A stretch of DNA of 64,000 nt from positions 108,418,941-108,482,940 of the forward strand of contig NC_060246.1 of assembly GCF_921293095.1 (NCBI RefSeq), written 5' to 3'. Positions within the stretch are counted from its first letter, which is position 1. Each line of letters begins with the position of its first letter. The position numbers and the translations under genes were made by a program. The notes below the pieces were generated by a model that had not been told where the DNA came from, searched no databases, and saw only the letters and a list, made by a program, of their open reading frames with translations. Positions 47,632 to 57,879 of this stretch are shown here, piece after piece. This DNA comes from Ischnura elegans. Its lineage: Eukaryota > Arthropoda > Insecta > Odonata > Coenagrionidae.

Positions 47632-47867
47632 TCTATCTATCTATCTACATAATACCCTGCAAGCCATCACAAGGGTGCTTGGCAGGGGGTGATCAATCAC
47701 CAGCATGCAGCATGCAATTGGACTCCCAAATGCACACCACACCGTCCAAAAACCGTTCCGTATACTAACAAATTATACTACAATATGCTGTTAGATATAA
47801 AAATAATATTAAGAAACATGCATTAAGTTTTACATAGGTTAGTAGGCTACACTGCAAGTCATGCAAT

Positions 47868-49320
47868 CTATTTATGAGTTCTATCGCTGCCGTTATAATC
47901 TCTTATTGATCGTGGAAAAAATGACATTCGTAATCCGTCTGTTCTACGATCTATCTCTCTTATTTTATTTATATGATGTGAACTTCCGTAGTTTGTCGGC
48001 GTCCGTAAGATATGATTAACTTCGCTAGAAAAGACACTACTCTTTAATTTATCTAAAAGGTTTAGTCTATTTTTCAATCTACAGTCAGACAGAGATTCCC
48101 ATCCGAGTGTATCTAAGAGGTCAGTTACACTCACAAGACTATCGTAACGACCTTTCACATACCTGGCAGCTCTTCTTTGCACGCGTTCTAACTCTGTTAT
48201 TAAGCCTTTTTCATGAGGGTCCCAAACACTGGCAGCGTATTCCAAATGTGGTCTAACGAGGGAAAAGAAGCTAATTTCTCTCACTTTGTCGTCGCACTTT
48301 CCTAATATTCTTTTAACAAAACCCATTTTACGATTAGCTTGACCGGTTATTTCTCGAATATGTTTATTCCACGATAGATCATTATTGAGTCTAACCCCTA
48401 GATATTTCACAGATTCAACTGCCTTTAACTGCGTGCCCCGAATGACATAGTTACGCTGTAGGGAGTTATTCTTCTTCCAGAAATTCATTACGACGCATTT
48501 TTCCAAATTTAATTCTAACTGCCAAGCATCGCACCAAGCTTGGATAGCAGCAAGGTCATTCGTTAGTTCATCTATATCTTTGCTGGAACGAATTTCTCTG
48601 TAAACTACAGCGTCGTCTGCAAATAATCGTAACTTACTCTGCACTACTTCGCCAATGTCGTTTATATAAAGAAGGAATAGGAGTGGGCCAATGACACTAC
48701 CCTGAGGAACGCCAGAAGTCACTCTAACCTCATTGGAGACTGCACCGTCTAATACTACTCTTTGGACGCGGTCGCTCAAAAATTCCCCTATCTAGAAAAT
48801 GCCATCATCTACTAGGCCATAAGATTTCAGCTTTATTAGTAACTTTCCGTGGGGTACTTTATCAAATGCCTTTTTGAAATCAAGAAAAATCTCGTCTGCT
48901 GGAATGTTGTCTTCTCCGGAGACTAAAATATCGTGGGCGAAAAGCGCTAACTGGGTTTCGCACGACCTGCTTTTCCTGAATCCATGATGAGTTCCCATTA
49001 ATAAGTTTTGAGCGTCTAGGTGTTTCATTACCGAGCTGACTACGATGTGTTCAAGGACTTTGCATGAGATGGACGTTAAAGATATTGGCCTGTAATTACA
49101 TGGGTATTCCTTGTCTCCACTTTTGAATATTGGCGTTACATTAGCGATTTTGCAGTCATTGGGTACTTCATGTTGCTTGATGGATTTACAGAATATTATT
49201 TGCAATTAGGGGGCAATTTCTGATGCTAGTTCTCTGTACAAGTGAGAAGGGATTTTGTCTGGACCAGGTTATTTATTTGGACTGAGCGATTCCAATATAT
49301 TTTCAATTCTGTGCGTACTA
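47868..49320 (-). pseudogene. LINE reverse transcriptase, broken by a few stops
   Basis: Minus-strand coding from about 49320: 'ENILESLSPNK', stop, 'PGPDKIPSHLYRELASEIAP', stop, 'LQIIFCKSIKQHEVPNDCKI', then 'NYRPISLTSISCKVLEHIVV', 'FLDFKKAFDKVPHGKLL', stop near 48792, 'GVPQGSVIGPLLFLLYINDI' and 'KLRLFADDAVVY'. The catalytic FADD is intact. The C-terminal part continues through 'KYLGVRLNNDLSWNKHI' and 'RPHLEYAASVWDPH' to 47868. The three in-frame stops look like single-base changes. Motif order and length are those of a CR1-like reverse transcriptase. Confidence 0.9.
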
Positions 49321-49838
49321 ATGTCAATAGGCGGCATCTTTCGTATGCATAGATTGACAACGGTCACGGGCGAGTCTCGGTGAACACGCTCTTGAAAAGG
49401 AATTTAATAAATTGGCTTCATCGACAACTGTTTGTCAACACATCTCCATGTCGTTCCTCAGCGAACATATGGTAGATCGTTTACCTTGAACTTCCCTAAC
49501 ATATGACCAAAATGCTTTTGGGTTATCCCGTAACTGCTCTACTAGTGTTTTTATTTTAAAATTCGTGAATGCAGTCCTGAACGCTTCCTTCGTGGCGGCT
49601 TTAGTCATCCTATATTTTTTAATTATTAGCTCGCTTTCATTAGCGGATAAATCCGTGCTGACTTTTTCATATTAGCATGACACGCTCTTTGTCGCCTCAA
49701 TGATTTTCTCACCTCCGCGTCGTACCATCTCGGTTCGCTACCCTCTTTTACTGTTTTACTGGGGATGTAGCAATGTATTCCCGAAATTACGAGCGTAAGA
49801 AAATCTTACCAAGTATCCCCTACGTTTAACTTTAATGA

Positions 49839-50327
49839 TTATTTTTGACACGCGGGGAAAGCATTTTTCAGATGACTTGTAAACCCATCAAAATCCTCTC
49901 TTTTAAAAATGAAAACTTTACGCTCTTTTTTAAAGTTTACAGCGGTATTTAGAGAAAACTTTGCAGTTACTACCCTATGGTCACTTATTCCTTCGACGGT
50001 GCTAACGTTTATTACCTGATGAGGCATATTTGTCGCTAATAAATCAAGAATACTTTCTCCTCTGTTCGGTGCGCATCCTATTTGAAACAATGAATTGGAT
50101 GTAAAAGTGTGTAATAAGGCCTCGCAAATCACTTTATCCCTCCCACTAGGAATTAATCTATAAGTCTCCCAATCTATAGAAGGTAAGTTGAAATCTCCAC
50201 CTACAATCAAGTTTCTTTCAGGATACTTGGATGCTACGCTGTTTATTTGAGTTTGAAAATCCAACATTGACGTTATATCTGAGTTAGGTGGTCTGTAATA
50301 CGAACATAATAAAATAGGTTTGAATTT
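49839..50327 (-). pseudogene. LINE APE-type endonuclease, C-terminal half
   Basis: Minus-strand frame without a start. It reads 'KPILLCSYYRPPNSDITSML', then 'NLIVGGDFNLPSIDWET', then 'ILDLLATNMPHQVINV' and 'GISDHRVVTAKF'. SYYRPP, GGDFN and SDH-VV are the C-terminal catalytic landmarks of APE endonucleases of CR1-type LINEs; D and N of GDFN and D-H of SDH are present. The N-terminal half is missing at the 5' truncation. After 49839 the linker to the reverse transcriptase is out of frame. Confidence 0.9.
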
Positions 50328-50519
50328 TGGAATCTATATTAGGTCTAACGAGGTGAAGTATCTAATTTCTCTTACTTTGTTGTCGCACTTTCCTAATATT
50401 CTTTTAACAAAACCCACTTTATGATTAGCTTGACCGTTTAATTCTCGAATATGTTTATCCCACGATAGATAATTATTGAGTCTAACTTTTAAGTATTTCA
50501 CGGATGCAACTGCCTTTAA

Positions 50520-51125
50520 CAGGGTTCCCACTCTAACTTAATTATAAAATTCACGGTTTTTTCCAGGTTTTCACGGTCTAAATTGGGTCAAATTCACGGT
50601 CTGTTTGATAAACCATTTTAGGAAGAAATATTGATCTCATAAAAATCACTGGCCGCACGTTAACTAAAAATATAGCAAACGCGATAAACGCCGGGAATGC
50701 AAAACGCAGCAATGAAAGTGCTCCTATGACGTCGCCTATCGTTAGCAAAATTTAGGGCCGGCTTAAGGTTGTGAGTGAGAAAAAGGAAGGTGACAGGAAA
50801 GTGAAGAGGTGTCTGATTTCTCGCCAGGGTTAATGATCACTTTGGTTAAAGGTCGTCCAATCACAGCCTTAAGGTCTGTGTCGTCATTACAGACGGACCA
50901 ATATTTGCGCTTCGAATATACAGGTGCAGATAAATACGGGGACAGTATCTGCGAGTGACTGACCTATTATCATTTTGATCCGTCAATCGTAGATCTAAAA
51001 TCAAGTTTGAGAGGTTTTTAAGGTTTCATGACGAATTTCACGGCTATTTCCAGGTTTTTTCACGGTAGACGAAATTCACGGCTTATTCACGGTTTTAAGG
51101 TTTTCACGGTTGAGTGGGAACCCTG
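50520..51125. mobile_element. 606-bp hAT MITE with CAGGGTTCCCACTC ends
   Basis: The ends CAGGGTTCCCACTC and GAGTGGGAACCCTG are perfect complements. CTTTAA flanks both sides directly; the uninterrupted LINE has one GCCTTTAACT, so the duplication is 6-8 bp with decay. Subterminal TTCACGG units are repeated about four times per end with CCAGGTTTT between. hAT type from the ends. No coding. Confidence 0.8.
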
Positions 51126-51184
51126 CTTTAATTAGGTGCACCGAATGGTATAGCTACTTTGAAGGGAGTTATCATTCTTCCATA

Positions 51185-51268
51185 AATTCATTCATTCATT
51201 AATTCATCAATTCATTAATTCATTCATTCATCAATTCATTAATTCATTCAATTCATTCATTACTACGC
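51185..51268. repeat. ATTC/ATTA microsatellite born inside the LINE fragment
   Basis: About 80 bp of ATTCATTCATTA-type repeats. The related LINE has only AATTCATTACGACG at the same place, so the array grew from that seed. Confidence 0.88.
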
Positions 51269-51320
51269 TTTTTTTCAAATTTAATTCTAACTGTCATGCA
51301 TTGCACCAAGCTTGGATGAT

Positions 51321-51515
51321 AAAAAATTGAAAAAAGAGACGAAGAAATGGAGGCGTTTATCGATTATTCAAAGTGATTTATTTACATTCATTGATTGAGT
51401 CTCCTCGATCATAACGATTGAATCATTTAAGTGACTCGAGACAAAATCATTGAATCACTAAAGTGATCGACTTTGCCCATCACTACCGGATTCTACTCCA
51501 TATGTTGAATTTATA
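51321..51515. other. Short stretch ending in a TAGTGATGGGC-type MITE end (minus strand)
   Basis: GCCCATCACTA at 51475-51485 is preceded by two copies of a TGAATCA-TAAGTGA-TCGA-like unit. This resembles one end of a common hAT MITE; the other end was not found. Confidence 0.35.
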
Positions 51516-52156
51516 TTAGCTTCCGTAGAAGCGTCCAAAAATTGCCAGATCCGACGATATTTCACGTCGAATCGGCGGGGTATTGGTATAAGTTTTCAAC
51601 TAGCAATAATCGCACCTCAGTAGAACTTCATTGGTTACGATATCGCCACTGCGCAAAGTTAAGTACTTCTAACATACCTGTAGAACCGCTTAAAAAGCGA
51701 CCATTTAAGATAACGCGAGAGGCAAAAACTATGTCTACAAATGGAAGTGATTGACACCAATTCAATTCAAGTTTTCCAGTAGTGTTATATTTTATGATAA
51801 ATGAGCCTGATTTCAACTGATGCCATTTCCATTAATAATCTAGCCCAATAAAGTAATCAATTCCTTAAAGGCAGTCCAGAAGAATTCGCGTTGAGAATCA
51901 GTTAGTCCTTTACCGGGACCCCACCCCCAGTATGCCACACAAGCATCAGACCCCTGACGTCACTGGAAGCCAGGACGGGCAGGTAGAAGCATTGGCAGTA
52001 AAATCGAACGACTCAAGCACCACGGGGCTTCACTTCTCTTAAACTTACGACCGTATGCACATCACGCTCGTGATAGAGATCAAGGTGAGGGATAGCGTGA
52101 AGCAAGTATGAGGAGTCCAATTTCACATCGAAACATAGAATAAAGCTTTTCGATAT

Positions 52157-55082
52157 CACTGGACGTCATGAAAATCTGTCCTGACACCATTCCTGCTGAC
52201 TCTGATGTAAAATGACCTCCTAAATCCGGATATGATCTCCGTTTTTCCCCATCACCCCCCATTTTCGGGGGAGCCCCCTCCTCCGATTTTGATCACTTTT
52301 ACGTCATTTGGAACATTTAAAAGGATTATTTTAGCATTTAATTTTTTTCTAGTGGTTCCTAGGGGTGCAATATTAAAATATAATTAATATTTATGGCAAG
52401 AAGGTAGATTTGGGGGAATTTGTCTCCGTTAATTGTATAAAAGAGAATTTAGAATGATCTGCTATTTTTCCAATTTTTCTCAAATTTTCACGTATTTTTT
52501 TTAAATTTCCAGCTTTCATTTCACATCATCCTACCCCGAATGATAAAAATATGTAACAACAAGAAAAAGCAGTAAAAATAAAAATATTTTACTGCATAGC
52601 ATAGCGACAATAATAAAAATATGAATCAAAAGCTCGGAAGATTCACTTTACTACGCTGGCCCTCGCAATGCGTCGCTCGCTCAGGCTTGGACGGCAATTC
52701 TCTTGCTTTCGTAGCTAAAAAAAAGGGAAAGTAATGCTTTCTAATTCCACGAAAATTATAATATTGAGATATTATATTCTCATTGGAGTTAAAAATTATT
52801 CTTTCTCCTTTGTCAACGAGTTCCACAAAGTATCAGCCTCTCAAATCAATTATGTATAAGTATTGAAGTTGTCATCTTCCCTCGGTATATCTCTAGCGAT
52901 CGCAAAGTCAACACTTTCGGAGTTCTAGACAGGAATCCCTATTTTCCATGTAGTTTAAATTGTGTAAAACAAGGTAATTTGTTTTACTCTTCCTTGTTAC
53001 GTTTTACTAAGTGATTATATCCGTGATTTAGTGCGTAATTATGCAACGCGTGTGTAAATATCATCCTCATGCTTCTGCTTTGTTTGCGGTGAATTTACTT
53101 TGGCTGCCAAGTTGGCGGCTAGGATTAAGATTGGGCTCCAATGTTTCCTGCACCACTTGTTACAGTAGTTTAACCAAATATTTGGTCAAACTACAGTAAT
53201 ATATGGCTAAAGTCACGCGTAAATGGATGCCAATCTCTTTGAAAAGGGCATAAAAATCATTCTCTATAGGACAAAACAGACTACACTGAAATTTCTTTTT
53301 ACGGAAGATGAAGGCTTGGTTTTTTACTGTAATTAAATGCATTGTTGATAGAACTGATGATGCCATGTGACCCAGAAAAATGGAGACTGTTTATGGATTC
53401 GTTAAAGACAAGCTTTTAAGTAGTCCTGTTGGCCAATGGGAATGAGTTACCTTCTGTCCTGTCTGCATACTCCGCTAATATAAAGAAGACGTACGGATAT
53501 ATCAGCCGAATCCTTGAAAATATTAATTATCGTGATTATAAATGGCAAGTTAGCGCTGATCTGAAAGTTGCCGCTCTACTCACGGGACTGCAATTAGGCT
53601 TCACGAAATACTGCTGCTTCCTTTGTGAATACGACAGCCGTGCCCGAGAACACATGACATCGTACGAAACTGGTCCCAGCGAGAAACCTTCACACATGGT
53701 TATGAAAATGTCGCTCATGTTTCCCTGGTTCCGACAGAAAATATTAATATGCCACCATTGCACATCAAAATAGGGCAGATGAATCACTTTGTGAAAGCAA
53801 TCGATAAGACAGGACCTGAATTTCAAATTTTAACCTAATTTCCTCGTCTAATTGAGGCTAAAACCTAGGAAGTAATATTCGTGGGCCCCCAGATTAGGAA
53901 AATTTTCCAAGATTCAACATTTACAAAACACCTGAATCATAAAGAAAATCTAGCTTGGCTTGGATTCTGAAACATGTGTTAGAACTTTTTGGGTGACAAA
54001 AGAGTGATGAATATGTCGCTTATGTCGAGGAATTGCTGTTAGCGTATGCGGTCATGGGGCGTAACATATCACTAAAAATACATTTCCTTCATTCACACCT
54101 GGACCTTCTCATAGAATATTTAGGAGCAGTTTCAGAATAACACTGGGAACGGTGCCATGAAGACATCACCAAATTTGAGAGGAGATTTTCAGGGAAGTTG
54201 AATGCGGGCATGTTGGCATATTAGGTCTACTGCTGGTTTTTGCATGAGAAACTTCTACCGCAGAGTATAAAGTTAAATCAAATGCCAAATTAAGGTACTT
54301 ATGTTATTCATCGTTCTTCACATTTGTTACTTTACTCTTTGTCGATGCGAGTATAGTATTGAGGGCGCCAGCGTGATAGCGCACCTTCTTAACTGTTGGC
54401 TCACATTTTCACTTTTTTCTATTCAGTGTTCTTAAATACTAGTGTTATTGCAGATAAAAGCTGTTGAAATAGTTTTCCATCATTCTGGGATATTTTAAGT
54501 AGAAGAAGATGAAATGGGAGCTGAAATATGAAGAAATTCGGTGAAAAAATTGCTAAAAAGGAAAGGTTGATCATTTTTAATGTATTTTCGGTTAGTGGTA
54601 GTTTTGTGGGGCAAAGAAATGGTCAGGTATACTGAACGGTAGGGCGACCCTTTTTCGATCCCTTTCTCGGGCTCTGAGAGATAATCCGGGTGCTCGGGAG
54701 AAGGGCGTCACAGTGTAAGGTAACCGCTGCAGATATGACCTGTCGTAGTACATTTTTTACTTTATCCGAGAGGGTAAACTTTACTCGAAATTTATCATTT
54801 AACGGAAACTAATCCCCCAAATCTACATACTTACCGTGAACGATCATGTTTTAGAACTTTCCACCTCTAAAAACCCTAATAAGAAATATAAAAGCTATTA
54901 TAATCCTTTTCATTCCTCCAAATCATTGCAAAGTGATGAAAATTAGAGGGGGGCTTTCCCTCAAAAATGGTGGGTGATGGAGGAAAACGGATGTCATACT
55001 CGGATTCAGGAGGCCATTTTATATGAGAATCAGCTGGAATGGTATCAGGGCTCGCGAAAAAATTATTTTTTGCCGTCCAGTG
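52157..55082 (+). mobile_element. CACTG-ended DNA transposon with very long inverted repeats (CMC-like?)
   Basis: The ends CACTGGACG (52157) and CGTCCAGTG (55082) are followed by inverted similarity of about 450-480 bp, interrupted at the right by some 190 bp of extra sequence (54597-54790). TAT flanks both ends; the left-arm Helitron copy gives the unoccupied sequence (TCGTAATTTTACTC). The element carries a decayed gene of a family widespread in arthropod genomes (listed separately). CACTG ends and a 3-bp target suggest the CACTA/Mirage/Chapaev group, but the transposase type was not proven. Confidence 0.75.
53429..54290 (+). pseudogene. Gene of the CACTG-ended transposon, decayed, conserved arthropod family
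   Basis: The open part 53429-53773 reads 'GYISRILENINYRDYKWQVS', then 'ADLKVAALLTGLQLGFTKYC', then 'CFLCEYDSRAREHMTSYETG'. Later frames give 'PPLHIK', 'FVKAIDKTGPEFQI', 'FVGPQIRKIFQDSTF', 'NHKENLAWLGF', 'MSL' and 'FCMRNFYRRV'. I recognise the set (GDLKVV-LLLGLQ-GYTKF-CFLC-WDSRA, LPPLHIKLGLMK-FVKAL, FVGPQIR, E-LAW-F) from many uncharacterised arthropod proteins. It has paired cysteines in FLCE but no known catalytic triad that I can point to. Several frame changes and stops are present. Its position inside long inverted repeats argues that the family is a transposon protein. Confidence 0.7.
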
Positions 55083-56075
55083 TATTTTACTCAATTCGTA
55101 TTTGTGGGCATAAGAAATGGAGGAATTACGCGATGAATCCCCTAAAAAATAATAAACGAAATTTAAACTTGCTTCAAGAATTATAAAATTTAATATTTAA
55201 GACCAACGTAAAATAGAAACTTTGGATGATGTATGGATAAGTATTGGATGAAGTGTCCCCATAAGTAAGTCAAGTCATCCTCCATACTTAGCTAACTTTC
55301 AGCTCACAGACCGTTTTCACTCGTCACAATCTCTACAGTTTTGTTTTTCACTTTTTGGGCATATTTTAACAACCTCATTTGCAAAAAGTCTGTCGCGACA
55401 GAAGAATACTATTGCTATTTTTGGATTCCGTTCTGACAATTGTACAATATTGAATACCTGAGAACGAAACACAGATTACTCCTTCTGCGATTCCACCTGA
55501 AGGCTGGTTCTGACGAGTGAGGGTAGAGTTCACCCTGAACTAGGCTATGGGCGGGGAGCAGATACTATAAGGGAACATAAGAGAGAAAAATACAATATCA
55601 TATCCTGTCAATATTTCCGTGGATTTATGAATAAAATGGATCCTCCTGTATCTATTCCCAATGATTGGCGTCCTTTAAAAATCCTCCGTGAGCTATGAAA
55701 TGCTTGAACTCACAATGAAACACGATTACTTCAACAGGAAATACGGTTTCAGATAATTTGAAAGAAGTAACGTCACAGCTTCTCTGGTACCTACTGGATA
55801 AGTATCAGGAGCAGCAATGAGTGATTTCCGTGATTTAAAAATTGTTAACTTATTTCTTGTATATCATGGTCACAAAATATCCTCGTTTCTCATGACTTAT
55901 TGGATGGCAGGGACAGAGAAAACCACTGGGTGATGAAGGAGTGGCCTGAGAGAAACCGTGATTGTTGGAGAGAAAAATGTACCAAGCAATTCTTTAGTTA
56001 TACGAAATAACATCAACTTTTCTCCATTGCACATAAAACTAGGCCATAAAGTAATTCCTCAATGGGCTTGACATA

Positions 56076-57387
56076 CGAGGGTGGTTTGAAAAGTTCTCGG
56101 AATCACCAAGAGTTGTCAGAGCTAGTGCAACGAACTTTTCACGTGATATCCATAGGACTGTTCGCTGTAAATACATACCACATCAATGCTCGTGGAAAAT
56201 AACTGTGGCGGTGAGGTAGCTTTTTTGTTGTTCCTGCATAGTGATTTGCGAAGATGGAAAAAATCTAGATTCGTGCAGTGATTAAGTACTTTGTAAAAAT
56301 AGGTATGAAAGCAAAGGAAATTCATGCCGAGTTCCAGAATACACTAGGGGACCCTGCCCCTTCATGGTCAACTGTTACTAAGAGGACAAATGAATTCAAA
56401 TTTGGTCGGGTGAGCTTATATGATGGTCCGTGCAAAAGTCGGCCAAGAAGTGTCACTGCTCCAGAAATCACTATAGAAGTGCACAAAATGGTAATGGAGG
56501 ATCACCGATCGAAAGAGGGTGAAATTGCTCTCGCTTGCTAGATGTCATATAAAAGGGTATATTATATTTTAACTGAAAAATTAGAAATGGAAAATTTATC
56601 TTCTAGATGAGTGCCGCGACTCTTGACGCTGGAGTAAAAACGCATGAGAATGGACATATCGAAACAATGTTTAACCCGTTTTAGGGAAAACGAACAAGTT
56701 TCTTTGGACCGGTTTGTGACCAAAAATGAAACTTGGGTCCATTGCTATTCCCCAGAGACAAAAACACAGCCAAAGCTGTGGAAACATGACGATTATCCAG
56801 GGAAAGAGAGCAAAGAAATCAAAGACAATGCTTTCGACTGGAAAGGTCATGGCATCAGTGTTCTGGGATGTGAAGGGGATTCTGTATATAGATTGTCTCC
56901 TCACTAGGCAAACAGTTACTAGAGAATACTATGCTAACCTCTTGGACTAATTGCAACAAAATATACGCGAAAAAAGGCCAGGTTTAGCAAGGAAGAAAGT
57001 CATCTTCAATCAATACAATGCGCGCCTGCATTCATGTGTTGTCGCCATGGCAAAATAACACGAACTATGGTATTAATTGTTGCCACTTCCGCTTATTCAC
57101 CTGACTGCCTCCGTCAGACTTCCATCTCTTCCCCAAATTGAAATTTCTTGATGGTGGACATGGTGGATAAAATGATTTACTTCAAATGAAGAACTGATAG
57201 CCGGAGTTGACAACTATTTTGCAGGCCTAGAGAAATCTCATTTTCTAGATGGAATCAAAGCAATAGAATATCGTTAGACCAAATTTAGTAATCTACAAGG
57301 AGGCTATATTGAAAAATAAAATAAGTTTCAGTGATGTAAGAACATTTTTTATATTCCATTCCGAGAACTTTTCACACCACCCTCGTG
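56076..57387 (+). mobile_element. mariner transposon, 1.31 kb, inactive
   Basis: The ends CGAGGGTGGTTTGAAAAG (56076) and CTTTTCACACCACCCTCG, then TG, are complementary over about 28 bp and flanked by TA (56074-56075, 57388-57389). Length is typical for mariner. The left-arm Helitron copy lacks it, so the insertion came after the copies separated. Confidence 0.93.
56254..57319 (+). pseudogene. mariner transposase, multiple stops and frame changes
   Basis: From ATG 56254 (stop at codon 5): 'IRAVIKYFVKIGMKAKEIHA' (first helix-turn-helix), 'PAPSWSTVTKRTNEFKFGRV', 'KMVMEDHRSKEGEIA', 'VPRLLTLE' (WVPR-L box), 'RFVTKNETWVHCYSPETK' (first catalytic D changed to N: KNETW for DETW), 'KVMASVFWDVKGILYIDCLL' (second D present), 'REYYANLLD', then 'NQYNARLHSC' (third motif, D to Q in DNAR-H). 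The end reads 'FLDGIKAIEYR' and 'LQGGY'. Two catalytic residues are lost in addition to the stops, so it is dead. Confidence 0.9.
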
Positions 57388-57737
57388 TAATGCCAAGCTT
57401 GGCATACGTGGGAAGAAAAAAATCTGAAAAAACAGTTCAGAGAAACTTTAAGCAGGAAGTTTTAGAGAACAATGACATGAAATTCAGGAATAAGATTGAG
57501 CAATTTCCTTGGAGGCCACTTTCTGACACTATACGCAATTTCCTTGGAAATGACAATGCTGACAAGTGATGCCCAAAAATTTAATAAACCTTGGAAGAAA
57601 TACTGACTGTTTAGCTATACTATTTACAGACTCACTTGGACCATTTCTTATAGGATTTAGGAACGACAAGCGAATAGCAAAGTGAGATGTTTCATAAGAT
57701 TTTATATCGCAGATGATGGCAGAATATTTCTGCAACC

Positions 57738-57879
57738 CAGTGGCAGATCTATGAGCTATAGCCCCCCCCCCCCCTCCCCCCCCCCGTGGGTATCCAATTT
57801 ATACTAGATAGAATGGTAATTTTTCCGACCCCCACTACTGCTGGAATTTAAACCACCACTTGACCTGGATCCGCCACTG
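57738..57879. mobile_element. 142-bp hAT MITE with CAGTGGC ends and poly-C tract
   Basis: The ends CAGTGGCAGATCTA and TGGATCCGCCACTG are complementary with small differences. Flanks CTGCAACC and CTACAACC are an 8-bp target duplication with one mismatch. A long C tract with one T lies at 57761-57785. It is inside the older Helitron copy and absent from the left-arm copy. Confidence 0.75.

Larger units (their letters stand above)
47632..50333 (-). mobile_element. CR1-like LINE, 2.7 kb, 5'-truncated, nearly continuous
   Basis: Minus-strand element with its 3' end at a short (TCTA)n tract (47632-47650, TCTATCTATCTATC) followed by ACATAATACCCTGC. It carries the second half of an APE-type endonuclease and a complete reverse transcriptase (listed separately). 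The 5' end is cut at about 50333, where a second fragment of the same family starts in the same orientation. The tetranucleotide tail and protein motifs place it in the CR1/Jockey group. It is the least damaged LINE in the window. Confidence 0.88.
50334..51320 (-). mobile_element. CR1-like LINE fragment, split by a hAT MITE and a microsatellite
   Basis: It aligns with about 48245-48545 of the neighbouring LINE: 'LKAVASVKYLKVRLNNYLSW' on the minus strand at 50520-50334. After the MITE at 50520-51125 it continues with CACCGAATGGTATAGC to GCACCAAGCTTGGAT (51318). It is more diverged than the neighbouring copy, so it is older. Confidence 0.85.

Noticed and set aside
57757-57786. Poly-C tract as a sequencing artefact
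   Set aside because: It lies inside a MITE with clear ends and an 8-bp duplication; such tracts are usual in this class, though the exact length is uncertain.
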